Assembly (NCBI GenBank): GCA_040881945.1
Contig: JBBECF010000176.1
Location: 7,839 to 71,838 of the forward strand
Source: JBBECF01 sp040881945
GTDB lineage: Bacteria > Pseudomonadota > Alphaproteobacteria > Dongiales > Dongiaceae
Direction: 5' to 3'
Length of the DNA: 64,000 nucleotides
The position numbers and the translations under genes were made by a program. Below the pieces are notes generated by a model, which was given only the letters and a program-made list of their open reading frames with translations, made no database searches and was not told the origin of the DNA. Below are positions 59,772 through 64,000 of the stretch, piece after piece; position 1 is the first letter of the stretch; every line of letters begins with the position of its first letter.

Positions 59772-61067
59772 ATGCCGATCACGATCACCGATCTCGTCGT
59801 CACCGACCTGCGCTTTCCGACCTCGCGCGCGCTCGACGGGTCGGACGCCATGAACCCCGACCCAGACTATTCGGCCGCCTATGTCGTGCTGACGACCGAC
59901 AGGCCGGGCCTCGAGGGCCACGGGCTGACCTTCACCATCGGCCGCGGCACCGAGATCTGCGTCGCAGCCGTCCGCGCCCTTGCTCCGCTGGTGGTCGGGC
60001 GCAGCCTGGAGGGCTTCACCGCCGACATGGCCGGCTTCTGGCGCCACGTCACCGGCGACAGCCAGTTGCGCTGGATCGGGCCGGAAAAGGGGGCGATCCA
60101 CCTGGCGACGGCCGCCGTGGTCAACGCCGTCTGGGATTTGTCGGCGAAGGCCGCGGGCAAGCCGCTGTGGCGGCTGGTCGCCGACATGACGCCGGAGCAG
60201 TTCGTCGCCTGCATCGACTTCCGCTACATCACCGACGCCCTGACGCCGGCCGAGGCGCTGGAGATGCTGCGCCGCAACGCCGCGACCAAGGCCGAACGCG
60301 TCGCCGAGATGGTCGCTCGCGGTTACCCCGCCTACACGACGTCGGCCGGCTGGCTCGGCTATCCCGACGACAAGCTGCGCGCCTTGAGCCGCGCCGCCAT
60401 CGCCGAGGGCTGGAACCACCTCAAGATCAAGGTCGGCCGCAGCCTCGAGGACGACATCCGCCGCCTGCGCGTCGTGCGCGAGGAGATCGGCCCCGGGCGC
60501 AAGCTGATGGTGGACGCCAACCAGATCTGGGACGTGCCCGAGGCGATCGCCTGGATGGCCGAGCTGGCGCCGTTCGCGCCGTGGTGGATCGAGGAGCCGA
60601 CCAGCCCCGACGATATCCTCGGCCACGCCGCCATCCGCAAGGCCGTCGCGCCGATCGGCGTCGCGACGGGCGAGCACTGCCACAACCGGGTCATGTTCAA
60701 GCAGTTCCTGCAGGCCGGCGCCATCGACTTCTGCCAGATCGACGCCTGCCGGCTGGGCGGGGTCAACGAGGTGCTCGCGGTGCTGCTCCTGGCGGCCAAG
60801 TTCGGTGTGCCGGTCTGTCCGCATGCCGGCGGCGTCGGCCTGTGCGAATACGTGCAGCACTTGGCGATGATCGACTACGTCTGCGTCTCGGCCTCGTTGC
60901 GGGATCGGGTCGTCGAGTTCGTCGACCACCTGCACGAGCACTTCCTCGACCCCTGCATCGTCGAGCACGGCCGCTACCGGGCGCCGACGGCGCCCGGCTA
61001 TAGCATCGCGATCAAGCCGGACTCGCTGCGGGAATTCAGCTTCCCCGACGGCCCCGCCTGGCGCTAG
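59772..61067 (+). CDS. fucD: L-fuconate dehydratase
   Basis: A 431-residue enolase-superfamily enzyme converting L-fuconate to 2-keto-3-deoxy-L-fuconate. Catalytic lysines Lys218 and Lys220 (LKIKVG), magnesium ligands Asp248 (DANQ), Glu274 (WIEEPT) and Glu301 (GEHCHN), and the histidine in [15 protein letters not shown] all sit where characterised fuconate dehydratases have them. With the two genes before it this gives three steps of an oxidative fucose route; the aldolase and dehydrogenase for the later steps are not in the window. Confidence 0.92.
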   Translation: MPITITDLVVTDLRFPTSRALDGSDAMNPDPDYSAAYVVLTTDRPGLEGHGLTFTIGRGTEICVAAVRALAPLVVGRSLEGFTADMAGFWRHVTGDSQLRWIGPEKGAIHLATAAVVNAVWDLSAKAAGKPLWRLVADMTPEQFVACIDFRYITDALTPAEALEMLRRNAATKAERVAEMVARGYPAYTTSAGWLGYPDDKLRALSRAAIAEGWNHLKIKVGRSLEDDIRRLRVVREEIGPGRKLMVDANQIWDVPEAIAWMAELAPFAPWWIEEPTSPDDILGHAAIRKAVAPIGVATGEHCHNRVMFKQFLQAGAIDFCQIDACRLGGVNEVLAVLLLAAKFGVPVCPHAGGVGLCEYVQHLAMIDYVCVSASLRDRVVEFVDHLHEHFLDPCIVEHGRYRAPTAPGYSIAIKPDSLREFSFPDGPAWR

Positions 61068-61175
61068 GCGGGCGCCCCAGGAATCCGGTTGACAGGGGCG
61101 GCCGGCGGGCGAACATCAAGGGGCGGGACCGCCGCGCCGGAACGGCGGCGGCTCCGCCAACAGGGAGGACTGGGC

Positions 61176-62675
61176 ATGACATCAAGGGTGAGTTCGATCC
61201 CGGGCATCGGCCGCAGGGGCTGGGCCTGGGCGGCGGCGCTCATCGCCGGGCTGTCGGCCGGCGACGCGGCGGCGCAGAAGATGTACGACGGCGTCACGGT
61301 CAATCTGGTGACCTTCACCGGCCCGCAGATCGCCGAGCCGTTGCAGCGCCGCGCGCCGGCCTTCAAGGAGCTGACCGGCGCCACGGTCAACGTCGTGACG
61401 GTGCCGTTCTCCGATCTGTACAGCAAGGTCTTGACCGACTTCGCGACCGGCACCAACAGCTTCGACGGCGCGGTGTTCGCGCCGCAGTGGATGGTCGATT
61501 TCATCGAGCCGGGCTATCTCGAGGGCCTGACCGCCCGGGTCAAGGGCGACGCGGCGCTGAAGTGGAACGACATCGCGCCGTTCTTCCGCGACTTCAGCGC
61601 GACCTATAAGGGTGACATCTTCACCATCCCGCTCGATGGCGATTTCCAGATGGTGTACTACCGCAGCGACCTGCTCGAAGGCGAAGGCCTGGCGCCGCCC
61701 AAGACCTGGGACGACTACATCGCCATTGCCAAGCGCTTCCAGGGCAAGGACCTGAACGGCGACGGCAAGGCCGATTACGGCTCGTGCATTGCCAAGAAAC
61801 GCAACGCCCAGTCCTATTGGATGGTGATGTCGGTCGCCTCCGGCTACATACAGAGCAAGGGCACCGGCCAGGGCGTGTTCTTCGACGCCGACAGCATGCA
61901 GCCGCTGGTCAACAACGAAGCCTTCGAAGCGGCGTTGAACGTTTACCGGGAGACGACGGACTACGGGCCGCCGGACGAGATCAACCTCGACGTCGGCGAC
62001 ACCCGCGGGTTGTTCACGACCGGCCGCTGCGCGTTGTCGATCGACTGGGGCGACATCGGCACGCTCGCCATCGACCCGGCGACGTCGAAGGTCCAGGACA
62101 AGGTCGGGGCGGTGGTGCTGCCCGGCTCGACGCGGGTCCTCGACCGCGCCAGCGGCAAGCTGGTCGCCTGCGACGCCGCGACCTGCCCGCACGCCGTCGA
62201 CGGCATCAACCACGCGCCGTTCGCGGCCTTCGGCGGCTGGTCCGGCGCCATCAACGCGGCCAGCGATCCGAAGGTCAAGGACGCCGCCTATGCGTTCCTG
62301 GCCTACATGAGCCAGCCCGAGCAGGCCAACGTCGACGTGACGATCGGCATCACCGGCTTCAATCCCTACCGCACCTCGCAGTTCGAGAACCTCGATCTGT
62401 GGCTCAAGGCCGGGATGAGCGAGAAGGCGGCCAAGGACTATCTCGGCGCCATCCGCGACAGCCTGAACAGCCCGAACATGGTGCTCGACCTGCGCATTCC
62501 GCAGAACCAGCGCTACGAGCAGATCGTGCTCGACACCGCCATCCACCGGATGCTCGCCGGCGAGATCACGACCAAGGAGGCGATGGCGCAGATCGAGGGT
62601 GGGTGGAACGAGATCACCGACGAGCTCGGGCGCGACGATCAGAAGCAGGCCTATCGCGGCACGCTCGGCATGTGA
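61176..62675 (+). CDS. Extracellular sugar-binding protein (ABC family 1)
   Basis: A 499-residue periplasmic protein with a signal peptide (MTSRVSSIPGIGRRGWAWAAALIAGLSAGDAAAQ) starting at 61176 after GGGAGGAC. The mature part has the carbohydrate-binding layout: VNLVTFTGPQIAEPLQ near the N-terminus, TIPLDGDFQMVYYRSDLLE, GKDLNGDGKADYGS, and CALSIDWGDIGTLA. Long for the family. Probably takes up the sugar handled by the preceding enzymes. Followed by one permease gene only. Confidence 0.86.
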   Translation: MTSRVSSIPGIGRRGWAWAAALIAGLSAGDAAAQKMYDGVTVNLVTFTGPQIAEPLQRRAPAFKELTGATVNVVTVPFSDLYSKVLTDFATGTNSFDGAVFAPQWMVDFIEPGYLEGLTARVKGDAALKWNDIAPFFRDFSATYKGDIFTIPLDGDFQMVYYRSDLLEGEGLAPPKTWDDYIAIAKRFQGKDLNGDGKADYGSCIAKKRNAQSYWMVMSVASGYIQSKGTGQGVFFDADSMQPLVNNEAFEAALNVYRETTDYGPPDEINLDVGDTRGLFTTGRCALSIDWGDIGTLAIDPATSKVQDKVGAVVLPGSTRVLDRASGKLVACDAATCPHAVDGINHAPFAAFGGWSGAINAASDPKVKDAAYAFLAYMSQPEQANVDVTIGITGFNPYRTSQFENLDLWLKAGMSEKAAKDYLGAIRDSLNSPNMVLDLRIPQNQRYEQIVLDTAIHRMLAGEITTKEAMAQIEGGWNEITDELGRDDQKQAYRGTLGM

Positions 62676-62688
62676 GCGAGGCCGCGAC

Positions 62689-63849
62689 TTGACCGCAGCC
62701 CGCGCGGCGGACCCGGCCCGGCGACGGCCGGGCCCGCCGGCGGGTCCGGCCGGCCTCGCCGAGCGGGCCGCCATGCAAGCGGAACGCTACGCGCCGGCGG
62801 TCTTCGTCATGCCCGCGGTCCTCGTGGTCCTCGGCATGTCGGTGTTCCCGCTCATCGTCTCGCTCTACCTGTCGCTGTCGCGCTTCAAGTTCGCGAAGGG
62901 CGGCTTCTCGCTCAGCTTCGTCGGCCTCGCCAACTACAAGAAACTGTTGGTCGGCAGCGAGCAGTACCATTTCCTCGGCCAGCTCGCCGGGATCTCCCTG
63001 GCCGGCTGGTTGCTGGTCGGCCTGACGGCGGCGCTGGCAAGCCTGGCCCTGGCGCGCGCCTTGCGCGGCGGCGTCTCGGCCGCCGGTCTTCTCGGTCGTC
63101 TCGCGATCGGCGTCGCCGGGCTCGGCCTGGCGCTGCTCTTCGCCTCGACGTCGAGCGCCGGGGGGCGTCTCGGCACCCTCGGCGTCACCTTGGTCTATGT
63201 CTTCGTCGGCATCGTCGCGCAATACGCGCTCGGCCTCGGCCTCGCCGTGCTGTGCGCGCAGCCGCTGGCCGGGCGCCGCTTCTTCCGGGTCGTCTTCTTC
63301 CTGCCGATGATGATCACGCCGGTCGGCATCGCCTACACCTTCCGCATGCTGACCGACACGACGAAGGGGCCGTTCGCGCCGCTGTGGCAGGCCTTCGGCT
63401 GGGTCGAAACCTCCTGGGCCGCCGATCCCTGGGGCGCGCGCGCCGCCGTGATGATCGGCGACGCCTGGCAGTGGATCCCGTTCATGTTCATCGTGCTGCT
63501 CGCCGCCCTGGAGAACCAGCCGCGCGACCAGGTCGAGGCGGCGACGGTCGACGGCGCCGGTCGCTGGCAGGTGTTCCGCGACATCACCTGGCCGGCCATC
63601 GTGCCGGTCAGCGTCACGCTCGTCCTGATCCGCATGATCGAGGCGTTCAAGATCGTCGACCTGCCGAACGTCCTGACCAACGGCGGCCCCGGCATCGCCT
63701 CGGAATCGATGACGCTGCACGCCTTCATGGCCTGGCGCACGCTCGACCTCGGCGGCTCGGCCGCGGTCGCCTACATGCTGTTGTTCGTCGTCGTGCTGTT
63801 CAGCACGTCCTTCGTCGCCGCGGTCCGCCCGCGCCCGGCGGCGGCCTGA
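62689..63849 (+). CDS. Sugar ABC transporter permease (MalF-like)
   Basis: An inner-membrane permease of about 386 residues from a TTG at 62689 (GCGAGG upstream), or 358 from the ATG at 62773. The first helix (FVMPAVLVVLGMSVFPLIVSLYL) and the coupling EAA loop (EAATVDGAGRWQVFRDITWPAIVP) are typical MalF/UgpA-type. Between helix 1 and the core there is an insertion with two further hydrophobic stretches (about 100-190 from the TTG) that standard permeases lack. The partner permease and ATPase would normally follow, but a repeat and the opposite strand do. Confidence 0.85.
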   Translation: MTAARAADPARRRPGPPAGPAGLAERAAMQAERYAPAVFVMPAVLVVLGMSVFPLIVSLYLSLSRFKFAKGGFSLSFVGLANYKKLLVGSEQYHFLGQLAGISLAGWLLVGLTAALASLALARALRGGVSAAGLLGRLAIGVAGLGLALLFASTSSAGGRLGTLGVTLVYVFVGIVAQYALGLGLAVLCAQPLAGRRFFRVVFFLPMMITPVGIAYTFRMLTDTTKGPFAPLWQAFGWVETSWAADPWGARAAVMIGDAWQWIPFMFIVLLAALENQPRDQVEAATVDGAGRWQVFRDITWPAIVPVSVTLVLIRMIEAFKIVDLPNVLTNGGPGIASESMTLHAFMAWRTLDLGGSAAVAYMLLFVVVLFSTSFVAAVRPRPAAA

Positions 63850-63885
63850 GAGGCTGTGATGGAATGCTGGATCGCTGCTCGTGCG

Positions 63886-63928
63886 TGCTTCGAGACGGCC
63901 GCTGCGCGGCCTCCTCAGCATGAGGATT
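63886..63928. repeat. Dispersed palindromic repeat, variant copy D
   Basis: TGCTTCGAGACGGCCGCTGCGCGGCCTCCTCAGCATGAGGA-type sequence, with an inner GGCCGC/GCGGCC palindrome and flanking CTTCGA and CAGCATGAGG blocks that match the other copies. A partner CCTCATCCTGAGCA lies at 63952-63965. Confidence 0.7.
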
Positions 63929-63969
63929 TTCATTGTGCGATCAACAACTTACCTCATCCTGAGCAACCA

Positions 63970-64000
63970 TTAAGCAGCGGCGGTTTTCTCGATCCACGGG
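63970..64000 (-). CDS. Partial C-terminus of a minus-strand gene
   Basis: The last ten codons visible on the minus strand read PWIEKTAAA and a TAA stop at 63972-63970. This is a plausible protein end entering from beyond the right edge, and it would put the next gene on the opposite strand from the permease. Too short for more. Confidence 0.3.
   Translation of the reverse strand, partial: PWIEKTAAA

Noticed and set aside
1..64000. tRNA or rRNA genes
   Set aside because: No cloverleaf-type TTCGANNC arms with matching acceptor stems or rRNA core segments were recognised on either strand; a dedicated covariance search could still find one.

Overview
The window is high-GC DNA from a proteobacterium, most likely an alphaproteobacterium of the Rhodospirillales or a close relative. 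This rests on codon use, the S9 N-terminal extension, the class I PHA synthase, the FnrL-type regulator spacing and the SHP/diheme cytochrome cluster. No rRNA, tRNA or CRISPR was seen. Most of the window is ordinary chromosome: rplM-rpsI, argC, hom, glpX, recJ, metY, prs, rnhB, phaC.

Left part (1-12.1 kb): a GNAT-histone deacetylase-GNAT fusion, a single-domain response regulator and an aspartoacylase-family enzyme. Next is a multidomain copper nitrite reductase (cytochrome c, cupredoxin, NirK in one chain) with an FNR-type box upstream, then an MFS transporter and a class I amidotransferase. The stretch 9.1-12.1 kb is patchy: AT-rich gene segments, repeats and weak small ORFs.

12-28.8 kb: metY with a CoA-binding protein and an enoyl-CoA hydratase. 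A c-type cytochrome operon follows: cytochrome b fused to a diheme cytochrome, then a sphaeroides-heme-protein homologue, then a free diheme cytochrome. After it come rplM-rpsI, another cytochrome c, argC with a gamma-carbonic anhydrase, phaC, hom, glpX-recJ, and an HPF/cold-shock fusion under a palindromic FNR-type box.

28.8-44 kb is the best candidate for a distinctive system: a cytosolic amide sensor (AmiC-like), an ANTAR antiterminator (AmiR-like), and then a long operon urtABCDE-fmdA-fmdB-ureE-ureF-ureAB-ureC-ureG-ureD. The leader before urtA has two tandem hairpins, each with a hexaloop carrying A at position 1 and G at position 4. The second overlaps a strong intrinsic terminator. The sequence therefore shows both the regulator and its RNA target: amide sensing should release transcription of amide/urea uptake, formamidase and urease. 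An FnrL-type regulator follows.

44-51.7 kb is housekeeping and small-enzyme genes (ChaN-like, PRPP synthetase, phosphotransferase-like, CPBP protease, RNase HII with an extension, PEBP, SAM hydrolase, ATP-grasp ligase). 51.7-55.1 kb is an accessory pocket: a fragment of a CocE/NonD hydrolase, a DUF4258/zinc-finger toxin-antitoxin pair, a GIY-YIG nuclease, a HEPN-like protein, and an XRE antitoxin with a truncated toxin ending next to a palindromic repeat. 55-64 kb holds three less characterised genes and an L-fucose-type oxidative pathway (aldo/keto reductase, lactonase, fuconate dehydratase) with a sugar-binding protein and one permease. Related palindromic repeats recur between genes across the window.
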